The notes beneath the pieces are model-generated. The model searched no databases, was not told the DNA's origin, and worked only from the letters and a program-made list of their open reading frames with translations. Source: AP-15 sp963787425 (GTDB lineage: Bacteria; Pseudomonadota; Alphaproteobacteria; ATCC43930; CGMCC-115725). Taken from it: a stretch of DNA of 64,000 nt. Location of the stretch: the NCBI GenBank assembly GCA_963787425.1, contig CAWBCV010000007.1, forward strand, positions 372,001-436,000, given 5' to 3'. This document shows, in pieces, positions 52,983 to 61,583 of the stretch. Positions within the stretch are counted from its first letter, which is position 1. Every line of letters begins with the position of its first letter. Position numbers and translations under genes: made by a program.

Positions 52983-54638
52983 CTAATTGCGGCCGGCGAC
53001 GAGGCCGCGGGCGATGATCTGCGCCTGGATCTCGGCGGCGCCCTCGAAGATGTTGAGGATCCGAGCGTCGCACAGCACCCGGCTGATCGGATATTCGAGG
53101 GCGTAGCCGTTGCCGCCATGGATTTGCAGGGCGTTGTCGGCGTTCGACCAGGCGACCCGCGCGGCGACCAATTTGGCCATTCCGGCCTCGATGTCGCAGC
53201 GCCGGCCGCCGTCTTTTTCGCGCGCCGCGAAATAGGTCAGCTGGCGCGCGGCCATCGTCTCGGCCGCCATCAGAGCGAGCTTGCCGGCGACGCGCGGAAA
53301 GGCGATGAGCTTCTCACCGAATTGCACGCGCTCCAGCGCATAGGCGAGCCCCAGCTCGAGCGCGTTCTGCGCGACCCCGACGGCGCGGGCCGCGGTCTGC
53401 ACGCGGGCGCTCTCGAAGGTCGCCATCAATTGCTTGAACCCCTGGCCCTCGACCCCGCCGAGCAAACCCTCGGCCGGCACCGCGAAACCGTCGAAGGCGA
53501 TCTCGTATTCCTTCATGCCGCGATAGCCGAGCACCGGGATTTCGGTGCCGCTCATCCCCGCCGCCGGAAACGGATCCCCGTCACTGCCGCGCGGCTTCTC
53601 GGCGAGGAACATGCTGAGGCCGGCATAGCCGCGCTCGTTGGGATCGGTGCGCGCCAGCAAAGTCATCAAGTCGGAGCGGGCGCCGTGCGTGATCCAGGTT
53701 TTCGCGCCGTGGATACGGTAGACCTCGCCGTCGCGCACTGCACGAGTTTGCAGGCTTGCGAGATCGGAGCCGGTGTTCGGCTCGGTGAAGACGGCGGTCG
53801 GCAGCACCGCGCCCGACGCGATCGCCGGCAGCCAGCGCCCCTTCTGCGCGTCGGTGCCGCCGAAGCGGATCAGCTCGCCGGCAATTTCCGAGCGGGTGCC
53901 GAGCGAGCCCACCCCGATATAGGCGCGCGACAACTCTTCGGAGACAATGCTCATCGCCGTCTTGCCAAGCCCGAGCCCGCCATGCTCCTCGGGGATCGTC
54001 ATCCCGAAGACGCCGATCCGACCGAGCTCCTCGATGACCGGCAGCGGGATCAGCTCGTCGCCGCGATGCCATTCCTGGGCGTGCGGGACGACTTCCCGCT
54101 CGGCGAAGCGGCGCACTTGCTCGCGAACCATCTCGAGCGTCGGATCGTCGATGCCGATGTCGCCGAATACGCCCTCCCCCGGTTCGGCGAGCCGGGCGCC
54201 GAGCCGCAAGCGGGCCGCTGTGGCGCCGGTGGACAGGCTGCCGGCGGCTCCGGTGCGCAATGGCGCGATCTCGCCGTCGTCGAGGCCGAGATCCTGCGGC
54301 CGCGCGAATTCACCTTGCGCCATCGCAATGCCGCCGGCGAGCTGCGCGAGATATTCGCCATAACCGATTTCGAGGATCAGTGCCTCGATTTCACCGAGCT
54401 TTCCGCTTTCGTCGAGCCGCACCGCCCAGTTCCGGATCTGGCGCAGCGCCTCGACATAACTCGCCATCCAAGCCAGCGCATGGGCAGCCAATTGTTCGGT
54501 GGCGAAGCGCTCGAGTTCGAGGTTGCCACCAGGCGCGACCCGCACGAGGAATCGCGCCCGCAGGGCCGCAAGGAACAACTCCGCCGCGCCGAGCGCCCGC
54601 CCGGTCTGGGCGAGTAGCGCTGCGCGATCGGTCGGCAC
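52983..54638 (-). CDS. mcd: (2S)-methylsuccinyl-CoA dehydrogenase (acyl-CoA dehydrogenase with N-terminal extension)
   Basis: A 551-residue acyl-CoA dehydrogenase with ~165 extra N-terminal residues, as in methylsuccinyl-CoA dehydrogenase of the ethylmalonyl-CoA pathway. The dehydrogenase core begins near DDPTLEMVREQVRRFAEREVVPHAQEWH. It has AVFTEPNTGSDLASLQTRA, the catalytic-region GYRGMKEYEIAFDGF, and FESARVQTAARAVGVAQNALELG. It oxidises (2S)-methylsuccinyl-CoA to mesaconyl-C1-CoA and gives electrons to ETF, whose genes are nearby. Start is GTG 54638. Related AidB/isovaleryl-CoA dehydrogenases lack the extension, which supports the call. Confidence 0.85.
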   Translation of the reverse strand: MPTDRAALLAQTGRALGAAELFLAALRARFLVRVAPGGNLELERFATEQLAAHALAWMASYVEALRQIRNWAVRLDESGKLGEIEALILEIGYGEYLAQLAGGIAMAQGEFARPQDLGLDDGEIAPLRTGAAGSLSTGATAARLRLGARLAEPGEGVFGDIGIDDPTLEMVREQVRRFAEREVVPHAQEWHRGDELIPLPVIEELGRIGVFGMTIPEEHGGLGLGKTAMSIVSEELSRAYIGVGSLGTRSEIAGELIRFGGTDAQKGRWLPAIASGAVLPTAVFTEPNTGSDLASLQTRAVRDGEVYRIHGAKTWITHGARSDLMTLLARTDPNERGYAGLSMFLAEKPRGSDGDPFPAAGMSGTEIPVLGYRGMKEYEIAFDGFAVPAEGLLGGVEGQGFKQLMATFESARVQTAARAVGVAQNALELGLAYALERVQFGEKLIAFPRVAGKLALMAAETMAARQLTYFAAREKDGGRRCDIEAGMAKLVAARVAWSNADNALQIHGGNGYALEYPISRVLCDARILNIFEGAAEIQAQIIARGLVAGRN

Positions 54639-54660
54639 GGGTCTGGACTGCGATGCCAGA

Positions 54661-54882
54661 TCAGTCCGACGGCAGTTGATAATGGTGGGGGTAGACGGTG
54701 TGGGCCATGGGGTCGGCGGCGGACATCACGTCCGAATGCGTCATCGACAGCGCCGCGATATCGTCCGAGATCGCGTTCAGGTTCTGAGTGTCGCTGGCTC
54801 GATCCGGCGCGCCGATGAAGCCGCAACCCACTGCACTAAAGAGCCAAACTATGACGAAGCCGAGCCGGATGGGAGTCATCAA
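54661..54882 (-). CDS. Small lipoprotein, unknown function
   Basis: A 73-residue product with a lipoprotein signal (LGFVIVWLFSAVGC, lipobox SAVGC). The mature peptide of ~53 residues is Asp/Ser/His-rich (DDIAALSMTHSDVMSAADPMAHTVYPHHYQ). It precedes mcd by 22 bases on the same strand and may share its transcript. Function not recognisable. Confidence 0.65.
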   Translation of the reverse strand: MMTPIRLGFVIVWLFSAVGCGFIGAPDRASDTQNLNAISDDIAALSMTHSDVMSAADPMAHTVYPHHYQLPSD

Positions 54883-54891
54883 TCTCTCCGA

Positions 54892-55026
54892 TTAAGAAAA
54901 TAGCTCGTACGCTACTACGAATAGAACCACGACAAGCACCAACGAGGCCAGCAAAACATAGCGCACCACGCCTTCTCTGGTGCCGGCGCGGGCCTCGGTA
55001 CCGGTAACTACCGGGCGTTCGGCCAT
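54892..55026 (-). CDS. Small single-helix membrane protein
   Basis: A 44-residue peptide from ATG 55026, seven bases after AGGAG. It has a polar start (MAERPVVTGTEARAGTREGV) and one C-terminal helix (RYVLLASLVLVVVLFVVAYELF). Its stop is nine bases before the lipoprotein start, so the two tiny genes and mcd may form one transcript. The pattern of a short basic N-terminus plus a single helix suggests a tail-anchored regulator or stabiliser of a membrane complex; this is a guess. Confidence 0.6.
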   Translation of the reverse strand: MAERPVVTGTEARAGTREGVVRYVLLASLVLVVVLFVVAYELFS

Positions 55027-55276
55027 CAACTTTCTCCTGAAGTACCGCGTCTCTGCTTTAGGAAAACGTAAGGGCCGGGGTTTTCGATCCAAAGATTGCG
55101 CCCGGATTGAAAGCGAAGGGAGCGAAATCGAGTTGACCGCGCCGGCCGACCGGCTTACATCTTGGGGGTGGCTGAGATGACGATCCATGGCCGGATTGGG
55201 CCGCGAATTACGATCCCGAACCCGCCTTGGGTTCGGGCCCGCCGAATTCGCCCCCTTTCTGCCAAGGACCAAGCTC

Positions 55277-55576
55277 ATGCCGCCCCTTCTTGCGACCGTC
55301 GCTGACGACGATCCTTCCGTCACCGCCTGCTTTTCCGTCCATGCGCATGCCGACCCCGGCGTGATGCCCCGCGTGCTCGAGCTCTTTGCCAAACGCGGGT
55401 TGGTCCCCTCCGCTTGGCACAGCATCGTCCGCGGAACCGATCAGGCCGAGCTGACGATCGACATTCAAATGCATGGGCTCGGGCGTGATCTGATGGACTA
55501 TATCGCCGCCTGTCTGCGGCAGGTCGCCTATGTCGAGGTCGTGCTGACCTCGGAGAAGCTCGGCGCATCCGGCTGA
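55277..55576 (+). CDS. Small ACT-like domain protein
   Basis: A 99-residue protein from ATG 55277 with AAGGACC upstream. The pattern FSVHAHADPGVMPRVLELFAKRGLVPSAW, then ELTIDIQMHGLGRDLMDYIAACLRQVAYVEVVL is the beta-alpha-beta-beta-alpha-beta order of ACT domains, as in small regulatory subunits of acetolactate synthase. No enzyme gene is adjacent, so it may be a free-standing ligand-binding regulator. The longer frame from 55187 has no similar residues. Confidence 0.7.
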   Translation: MPPLLATVADDDPSVTACFSVHAHADPGVMPRVLELFAKRGLVPSAWHSIVRGTDQAELTIDIQMHGLGRDLMDYIAACLRQVAYVEVVLTSEKLGASG

Positions 55577-55594
55577 TTGTAGCTCTGGGCTGCC

Positions 55595-56446
55595 ATGTCT
55601 TTCCGCGACCATATCGTCTCCTGCAACAACTACAACCCGGCCCGCGTGGTGCCGCTGTTTGCCGGCAACGACCGGGTGGGGCTGCTGCGGCGCGACAATG
55701 CCGCTGCGCTGCGGCCATTTCCGGATGTGTTCGCGGTCGCCGACGACCGAGTAATTCTGCTAGCCCGCGGCGATATTGCGGCGGTGAGCCGCGCGGTCGA
55801 CGCCGTGGTCGATGCGCTGGTCGTCGAAAAGCGGATCCCGAAATCGCGCAACGAGACCTTTGATGTCGCGCCGCGGTGGGGTGCGCCAGTGGTGTTCCGT
55901 CTCGACCGTGGCGCCGTGCCGTTCTTCGGAACACGCGCCTACGGCGTCCACCTCAACGGCTACCGCCGGGGCGGGAGCACGCTCGATTTATGGGTCGGCC
56001 GGCGCGCTCTCGATAAGCGGGTCGCGCCCGACAAGCTCGACAACCTCGTCGCCGGCGGTATCGGCAACGGGCACGGGCTGCAGGAGACCTTGCTGAAGGA
56101 GGGCGAGGAAGAAGCTTCGCTCCCGCGGAGCCTCACCAGCCGGGCGGTTCCGGCCGGCGCCGTCTCCTATCGCATGGAAAACGAGCTCGGCGTCCGCGAC
56201 GACGTGCTGTTCGTCTTCGATCTCGAAATGCCCGCCGATTTCGTGCCGAAGAACCAGGACGGCGAAATCGTCCATTTCGAGCTGATGCCGGCCTCGGACG
56301 TCCTCGACCGCGTCCGCACGAGCGACGACTTCAAGTTCAACGTCAATCTGGTGATCCTAGACTTCGCGCTGCGTCACGGGCTCCTGCGGCCGGACGATCC
56401 GGAATATCTCGACGTCGCCACCGGCCTTCACCGCCCGCTGGATTAA
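55595..56446 (+). CDS. DUF4743-Nudix hydrolase
   Basis: A 283-residue protein of two parts. Residues ~1-110 are DUF4743 (SFRDHIVSCNNYNPARVVPLFAGNDRVGLLRRD). Residues ~115-270 are a Nudix domain with the box GGIGNGHGLQETLLKEGEEEASLP. The pair is found in TNR3-like proteins that act on oxidised thiamine diphosphates. The Nudix box keeps the Glu residues needed for metal (LKEGEEEA). It starts 18 bases after the ACT-like gene, on the same strand. Confidence 0.85.
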   Translation: MSFRDHIVSCNNYNPARVVPLFAGNDRVGLLRRDNAAALRPFPDVFAVADDRVILLARGDIAAVSRAVDAVVDALVVEKRIPKSRNETFDVAPRWGAPVVFRLDRGAVPFFGTRAYGVHLNGYRRGGSTLDLWVGRRALDKRVAPDKLDNLVAGGIGNGHGLQETLLKEGEEEASLPRSLTSRAVPAGAVSYRMENELGVRDDVLFVFDLEMPADFVPKNQDGEIVHFELMPASDVLDRVRTSDDFKFNVNLVILDFALRHGLLRPDDPEYLDVATGLHRPLD

Positions 56447-57306
56447 GACTGAGCCTGGGCCAAAACGATAATCTCTGCCGGGCTCATCCCCTGTTGCCGC
56501 ATCCACCGGATCGTCGGCGCGCCCTCACGCTTTGCGAGGCGGCGGCCAGCCGCGTCGGTCAACAACGGGTGATGGCGATAGCGCGGGGTCGGCAAGTCGA
56601 GCAGCGCCTGCAAAACGCGATGGATATGCGTCGCCATCGCCAAATCCTCGCCGCGGGTCACCAGAGTGACGCCCTGGATTGCGTCGTCGACCGTGACCGC
56701 GAGGTGGTAGCTCGCCGGGAACTCCTTGCGGCCGAGCACGACGTCGCCGAGTAGAGCGGCCTCGGCCTGCCGACTGCATTCTCCTTCGATCCAGTCGAGC
56801 GGGCCGATCAGCGCAAGCGCGCGTACCAAGTCGAGCCGCAACGCGTAGTCAATTCCAGAACGCAGCTTTGCGGCGGCCGTTTCGGCGCCGAGCCTGCGGC
56901 AGGTGCCGGGATAACGCGGTCCGGCATCACGATGCGGGGCGGCGCCGGCACGCGCGATTTCGGCCTGGATCTCACGCCGCGTGCAAAAGCACGGGTAGAG
57001 CACACCCAACCCATCGAGCCTGTCGAGCGCGCGCCGGTAGTCGTCGAAATGCTCCGACTGCTTGCGCACCGGCCCGTCCCAGTCGATGCCGAGCCAGGCA
57101 AGGTCCTCGAGGATCGCTGCGGCATACTCATCGCGGCATCGGGTGCGATCGATATCCTCGAGCCGGAGGAAGAAGCGGCCTCCAGCGCGCCGCGCCGCGC
57201 GCCACCCTTCGAGCGCCGAGCGGACGTGGCCGAGATGCAGATAGCCGGTCGGGCTCGGCGCAAAGCGCGTCACCGTCGGGCCGCAACCCGCCGCTGCGGG
57301 TGACAT
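56443..57306 (-). CDS. gluQ: Glutamyl-Q tRNA(Asp) synthetase
   Basis: A 287-residue truncated glutamyl-tRNA synthetase homologue that glutamylates queuosine in tRNA-Asp. The HIGH motif is FAPSPTGYLHLGHVRSA, the KMSKS-like loop is GRRLAKREGAPTIR, and the zinc ligands are CFCTRREI and YPGTC. The anticodon-binding domain is absent, as in this family. ATG 57306 is chosen; ATG 57348 would add 14 residues of no clear similarity and approach the divergent esterase start. Its stop overlaps the Nudix gene end by four bases, convergently. Confidence 0.93.
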   Translation of the reverse strand: MSPAAAGCGPTVTRFAPSPTGYLHLGHVRSALEGWRAARRAGGRFFLRLEDIDRTRCRDEYAAAILEDLAWLGIDWDGPVRKQSEHFDDYRRALDRLDGLGVLYPCFCTRREIQAEIARAGAAPHRDAGPRYPGTCRRLGAETAAAKLRSGIDYALRLDLVRALALIGPLDWIEGECSRQAEAALLGDVVLGRKEFPASYHLAVTVDDAIQGVTLVTRGEDLAMATHIHRVLQALLDLPTPRYRHHPLLTDAAGRRLAKREGAPTIRWMRQQGMSPAEIIVLAQAQS

Positions 57307-57364
57307 CGGGGTCCCGTCTAGGCTAGGTTGCCGGGTCGTGCCTGCCATTCGAAGGACCGCGTCG

Positions 57365-58030
57365 ATGATGCCTCGCCTGTCCGGACCGTCGCGCCCACCC
57401 GCCTCGGGCGGCAAGCCGCGCCGGCTGGTCATCCTGCTGCATGGGCTCGGGGCGGACGGCAACGATCTCATCGGGCTCGCACCCTATTGGGCAGGGTTGC
57501 TGCCCGAGGCCGAATTCCTGTCGCCTAATGCCCCGTTCCCCTGCGACACGGCGCCCTACGGCTATCAATGGTTCAGCTCGCAGGATCGCAGCCCGGAGGC
57601 GGTACTGGGCGGGGTGCGGGCGGCCGCACCGATCCTCGATGCGTTCATGGACGAGGCCCTCGAAGAAAGGGGGCTCAGCAGTCGCGAACTGGCGCTGGTC
57701 GGGTTCTCGCAGGGCACGATGATGTCGCTGTTTGTCGGCCTGCGCCGAGCCGAGCCGGTCGCCGGCATCGTCGGCTTTTCGGGCCGGCTGCTCGCGCCGG
57801 AACTGCTGGCCAGCGAGTTGCGCTCGCGCCCGCCCCTGCTCCTGGTGCACGGTACCGAAGACCCGCTCGTTCCGTACAGCTCGCTCGCTGTGGCGGAAAC
57901 GGCGCTGAAGGAAGCCGGTGTCCCGGTCCAGACCGCGACCTCGGTCGGCATCGGCCATTCGATCGATGACCAGGGGTTGCGGAGGGGCGGATTGTTTCTC
58001 AGGGACGTGCTCAGTGAGAAGACGTCTTGA
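57365..58030 (+). CDS. Phospholipase/carboxylesterase family protein
   Basis: A 221-residue alpha/beta hydrolase. RRLVILLHGLGADGNDLIGLAPYWA gives the oxyanion region, LVGFSQGTMMSLF the nucleophile elbow, LLLVHGTEDPLVPYSS the Asp and GIGHSIDDQG the His, a complete triad of the carboxylesterase/acyl-protein thioesterase type. ATG 57365 is used, with ATG 57368 next to it. The 3' end overlaps the convergent tlpA by 20 bases. Confidence 0.9.
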   Translation: MMPRLSGPSRPPASGGKPRRLVILLHGLGADGNDLIGLAPYWAGLLPEAEFLSPNAPFPCDTAPYGYQWFSSQDRSPEAVLGGVRAAAPILDAFMDEALEERGLSSRELALVGFSQGTMMSLFVGLRRAEPVAGIVGFSGRLLAPELLASELRSRPPLLLVHGTEDPLVPYSSLAVAETALKEAGVPVQTATSVGIGHSIDDQGLRRGGLFLRDVLSEKTS

Positions 58031-58583
58031 CCACGCTGTCGGTAGACAGCAGCGGCTCGAGGAGGCCCAGGATCTTGGGTGAATCCCACTCCGCCGCGCC
58101 TTCGACGCGGCCGAGCACCTTGCCTTCGCGGTCGATCAGAAAGCTGGTCGGCAAGCCTTGTACCCCGAAGGCGTGTCCGACCTCGCTCTTGGGATCGACA
58201 TAGATCTTGACCGATTTGAGCCCGAGTTTGGCGATGAAAGGCTCGACGGTCTTGTTGCCGCCGCGATCTTCGGATACCGCAAGCACCGCGATCCGCTCGC
58301 CGAGCCGCGACTGCAGCCGCTCGAGCGAGGGCATCTCGCGCAGGCACGGCCCGCACCAGGTGGCCCAAAGATTGACGATGACCAGCTTCCCTTGCAGCTT
58401 CGAGAGTTCGACGGAACGGCCGGAAGTGTCGGCAAGCGAAATTGCGGGCGCCGGATACGGTTGCGGAGAGGGCACGAACTCGCCGAGCTTGGTTCGGTCG
58501 GGCATGTCCGCCTCGCCCTCGTCCGCCGCGCCTAGGACAGGTGCGAGGAGGAACACCAAAGCGGCAGCGAGCGTCCATTTCAT
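58011..58583 (-). CDS. tlpA: Thiol:disulfide interchange protein, TlpA/DsbE family
   Basis: A 190-residue periplasmic thioredoxin-like protein. A signal peptide (MKWTLAAALVFLLAPVLGAA) precedes the redox motif VNLWATWCGPCLREMPSLERL. The cis-Pro loop is GLPTSFLIDREGKVLGRVEG. It reduces disulfides, typically for cytochrome c or oxidase copper-site maturation. ATG 58583 is used rather than the longer frame to 58763. It is divergent from argH, with 36 bases between the starts. Confidence 0.93.
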   Translation of the reverse strand: MKWTLAAALVFLLAPVLGAADEGEADMPDRTKLGEFVPSPQPYPAPAISLADTSGRSVELSKLQGKLVIVNLWATWCGPCLREMPSLERLQSRLGERIAVLAVSEDRGGNKTVEPFIAKLGLKSVKIYVDPKSEVGHAFGVQGLPTSFLIDREGKVLGRVEGAAEWDSPKILGLLEPLLSTDSVVKTSSH

Positions 58584-58619
58584 CGTTTCGTTCTCTCGCT
58601 GGGCTCGGAAGAGCGGCCG

Positions 58620-60020
58620 ATGACCGCCGCGAAGAAGCCGGCCAACTCGCTTTGGGGCGGCCGCTTTGCCGGCGGCCCGGCCGAGATCATGCGCCGCATC
58701 AATGCCTCGATCGATTTCGACAAGCGCCTCTATGCCGAAGACATCGCCGGCTCGAAGGCGCATTGCGCGATGCTGGTCGCCCAGAACATCCTGTCGCCGG
58801 AAGATGGCGCGGCGATCATCAAGGGTCTAGAGCAAATCAGCTCGGAGATCGAAGGCGGCAGCTTTGTGTTCAGCGCTGAACTCGAAGACGTTCACATGAA
58901 TATCGAAGCGCGGCTCACCGAGCTGATCGGGCCGGCGGCGGGGCGCCTCCATACCGCGCGGTCGCGCAACGACCAGGTGGCGACCGATCTGCGGCTCTGG
59001 CTGCGCGGTGCGATCGACCGGCTCGACCTCGCAATGCGCGACGTGCAGCAGGCGCTGATCGACCGCGCCGAAGCCGAGGCCGGCACGGTAATGCCCGGCT
59101 ACACGCATCTGCAGATCGCCCAACCGGTGACTCTGGGCCATCACCTGCTGGCCTATGTCGAGATGCTCGGGCGCGACCGCGGCCGGCTCGCCGATTGCCG
59201 GCGCCGGCTCAACGAGTCGCCGTTGGGCGCAGCGGCCCTCGCCGGGACCTCCTTTCCGATCGATCGTCACGCGACCGCCGCCGCGCTCGGCTTCGACCGT
59301 CCTGCCGCCAACTCGCTCGACGCCGTATCCGACCGGGACTTTGCGATCGAATTTCTCGCCGCGGCGGCCATCGCCGGCATGCATCTGTCGCGCTTCGCCG
59401 AAGAAATCGTATTTTGGTGCAGCAGCGAGTTCGGTTTCATTGGTCTCAGCGACGCATTCACGACCGGCAGCTCGATCATGCCGCAAAAGCGCAACCCTGA
59501 CGCGGCCGAGCTGGTGCGCGCCAAAACCGGCCGGCTGAACGGGTCCCTCGTCGCCTTGCTGACGATGATGAAAGGCCTGCCGCTCGCCTATGGCAAGGAT
59601 ATGCAGGAGGACAAAGTCCCGGTCTTTGAGGCTGTCGACGCCCTCGAACTCGGCCTGGCGGCGACGGCCGGTATGGTGCGCGACATGCGGCCGTGCCGCG
59701 AACGCCTGCGCGACGCCGCCGAGCACGGCTTTGCGACTGCAACCGATCTCGCCGACTGGCTCGTACGCGCTGCGGGCCTGCCTTTCCGGCGCGCCCATCA
59801 CGCGACGGGACAGATCGTCAAGCGCGCGGAAGCGCTAGGCTGCACGCTCGCCGAACTGCCGCTCGCAGAATTGCAGGCTGTCGAGTCGGCGATTACCGCC
59901 GCCGTCTATGATGTGCTCGATGCCGGCCGGTCGGTGGCGAGCCGGACCAGCTTTGGCGGCACCGCTCCGGAGCGCGTCCGCACCGCCGCCCGGGCAGCGC
60001 GTAAGAGATTTTTGCAATGA
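58620..60020 (+). CDS. argH: Argininosuccinate lyase
   Basis: A 466-residue enzyme of the fumarase superfamily that splits argininosuccinate into arginine and fumarate. It begins NSLWGGRFAGGPAEIMRRINASIDFDKRLY. It has the HTARSRNDQVATDLRLW and MPGYTHLQIAQPVTLGHHLLAY motifs, and the signature loop GSSIMPQKRNPDAAELVRAKTGR with the catalytic Ser. Complete. The tlpA-argH-lipoprotein-lysA order is frequent in alphaproteobacteria; here an IS lies between argH and the rest. Confidence 0.97.
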   Translation: MTAAKKPANSLWGGRFAGGPAEIMRRINASIDFDKRLYAEDIAGSKAHCAMLVAQNILSPEDGAAIIKGLEQISSEIEGGSFVFSAELEDVHMNIEARLTELIGPAAGRLHTARSRNDQVATDLRLWLRGAIDRLDLAMRDVQQALIDRAEAEAGTVMPGYTHLQIAQPVTLGHHLLAYVEMLGRDRGRLADCRRRLNESPLGAAALAGTSFPIDRHATAAALGFDRPAANSLDAVSDRDFAIEFLAAAAIAGMHLSRFAEEIVFWCSSEFGFIGLSDAFTTGSSIMPQKRNPDAAELVRAKTGRLNGSLVALLTMMKGLPLAYGKDMQEDKVPVFEAVDALELGLAATAGMVRDMRPCRERLRDAAEHGFATATDLADWLVRAAGLPFRRAHHATGQIVKRAEALGCTLAELPLAELQAVESAITAAVYDVLDAGRSVASRTSFGGTAPERVRTAARAARKRFLQ

Positions 60021-60061
60021 ACCTCCCGCGCCCCTCACCCCGACCCTCTCCCCGCGAGCGG

Positions 60062-61358
60062 CAGGGCTGTCCGGGGAAACGGAGGGGTGAATTTATTAGC
60101 CGCAGGCGCATGCCCCGCGAGACGGAGATTTTCCGTCTACTTTCTGGTTTGCGAGACTCAGAAAGAGGACGGGGCATGCGCTTTTCACCTAGCATCTTCG
60201 GCAAGCTGCTTGAACCGATCAAGCGCCGCCAGTTCGACAGGCTCGTCGAGCGTCATGGCGGCGATGCCTACGTCAAATCGTTTACCAGCTGGAACCATCT
60301 GCTGGCGCTGGTCTACGCCCCGTTCTCCTCGGCCACCAGCCTGCGGGGCCTGGAAGCGGGTTGGAACGCCAAGCGCCAGCATCACTACCATCTGGGCAGC
60401 GGCCCGCTGGTCCGCTCGACCTTGGCCGATGCCAACAAACGGCGACCTGTTGCGCTGTTTGCCGAGACCTTCGGCCTGGTCGCAAGCCAGCTCGATCGGC
60501 AGGCGCGACGCGACGGCGGCGCCATGGTGAAGCTGATCGATTCGACGCCGATCCCGCTCGGCAAGCGGTGCGACTGGGCCAAATCGAACGGGCGCATCCG
60601 CGGCCTGAAGATGCATGTCGTCTTTGACCCGAAGGCCGACTGTCCGGGCATCCTCGACATCACCGATGCCAACGTCAACGACGCCCAGATCGGCCGCACG
60701 ATCACCATCGAGCCGGGGGCGACCTATGTCTTTGACAAGGGCTATTGCCATTATGGCTGGTGGACCGCGATCGCCGACCAGGGCGCGGTCTTCCTCACCC
60801 GACCCAAGACCAATATGCGCCTCGACATCGTTGGCGAGCGCCCCATCGCGCTGGCGCAAGGCGATGATTTCACCGTGCTCCACGACACCGAGGTGCGCTT
60901 CGCCAGCAAGGGCGATTCGACACTGCCGATGCGGCTGCGCCGCCTGCGGGTCCAGCGCACCGACGGGAAAACCATTACCCTGCTGACCAACGACCTCGAG
61001 CGCGCCGCCGTCGATGTCGCCGCCCTCTACAAGGCCCGGTGGCAGATCGAGCTGCTGTTTCGCTGGATCAAACAGCATCTTCACATCCGCCGCTTTCTCG
61101 GCAACAACGACAACGCGATCCGCCTCCAGCTCTTCGCCGCGATGATCGCCTACGCGCTGCTGCGCATCGCCGCCCGCAGCCACCGCATCGAGATCTCGAT
61201 CCTGCGCTTCACCGATCTGGTCGCTCTGTGCCTCTTCGAGCGCCGCCACATCGGCGCCATCGACAAACCCCCGCCCGTCAACCCAAGCCTCCCAAAATGT
61301 CAAAACTCTCAAAATCAGCTGAGTTTCGGCTATGCCTGAGTTTCCCCGGACAGCCCTG
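60062..61358 (+). mobile_element. Complete IS4-family insertion sequence
   Basis: A 1297-bp element with perfect 19-bp inverted ends, CAGGGCTGTCCGGGGAAAC at 60062-60080 and its complement at 61340-61358, flanked by 9-bp target duplications. It encodes one intact transposase. Perfect ends and duplications show recent insertion. It separates argH from the lipoprotein-lysA genes and may disturb or replace their transcription. Confidence 0.9.
60176..61339 (+). CDS. IS4-family transposase with DUF4372 N-terminus
   Basis: A 387-residue DDE transposase. The N-terminal DUF4372 segment reads MRFSPSIFGKLLEPIKRRQFDRLV and FTSWNHLLALVYA. The catalytic core has Asp in IDSTPIPLGKRC, Asp in VFDKGYCHYGWW, and the IS4 signature Y-(2)-R-(3)-E-(6)-K in YKARWQIELLFRWIK. 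ATG 60176 is chosen as family start; the open frame continues upstream through the IS end but would not be native. The stop abuts the right inverted repeat. Intact and probably functional. Confidence 0.93.
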   Translation: MRFSPSIFGKLLEPIKRRQFDRLVERHGGDAYVKSFTSWNHLLALVYAPFSSATSLRGLEAGWNAKRQHHYHLGSGPLVRSTLADANKRRPVALFAETFGLVASQLDRQARRDGGAMVKLIDSTPIPLGKRCDWAKSNGRIRGLKMHVVFDPKADCPGILDITDANVNDAQIGRTITIEPGATYVFDKGYCHYGWWTAIADQGAVFLTRPKTNMRLDIVGERPIALAQGDDFTVLHDTEVRFASKGDSTLPMRLRRLRVQRTDGKTITLLTNDLERAAVDVAALYKARWQIELLFRWIKQHLHIRRFLGNNDNAIRLQLFAAMIAYALLRIAARSHRIEISILRFTDLVALCLFERRHIGAIDKPPPVNPSLPKCQNSQNQLSFGYA

Positions 61359-61439
61359 CGCGAGCGGGGAGAGGGAGCAAGGTGGCGAATCCTCTCGCCC
61401 CGCTTGCGGGGAGCGGGAGGGGCCCGCGCCAGCGGGAGG

Positions 61440-61583
61440 GTGAGGGGCAGCCGCGCATTGCGGCTCAGCGTACTTATGTTTCTTAGTCTGTCCCTGGCGC
61501 TGGCAGGGTGCGGCAAGCGGAATGCGCCCACCGCGCCGCCGGACGCGCCCGACACCTATCCGCGGCCGTATCCGAGTGAATGA
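61440..61583 (+). CDS. Small LptM-like lipoprotein
   Basis: A peptide of 35-47 residues (GTG 61440 or ATG 61476) with signal LSVLMFLSLSLALAGC and lipobox LAGC, then a short proline-rich tail (KRNAPTAPPDAPDTYPRPYP). This matches the tiny lipoprotein usually found just upstream of lysA in Gram-negatives, related to LptM (YifL), which assists LptD assembly. It overlaps the lysA start by eight bases, so the two are coupled. The IS at 60062-61358 ends ~80 bases upstream of the first start. Confidence 0.75.
   Translation: MRGSRALRLSVLMFLSLSLALAGCGKRNAPTAPPDAPDTYPRPYPSE

Larger units (their letters stand above)
60053..61367. repeat. 9-bp target-site duplication flanking the IS
   Basis: CGCGAGCGG occurs immediately left (60053-60061) and right (61359-61367) of the IS ends. 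Removing the IS and one copy restores a palindrome with arms CCCTCTCCCC and GGGGAGAGGG around GCGAGC, a REP-type hairpin. The element therefore jumped into the loop of the palindrome. Confidence 0.85.

Noticed and set aside
52742..52985. Possible degenerate IS fragment in the gap upstream of the acyl-CoA dehydrogenase 3' end.
   Set aside because: The sequence felt repeat-like but I could identify neither ends nor a transposase reading frame.
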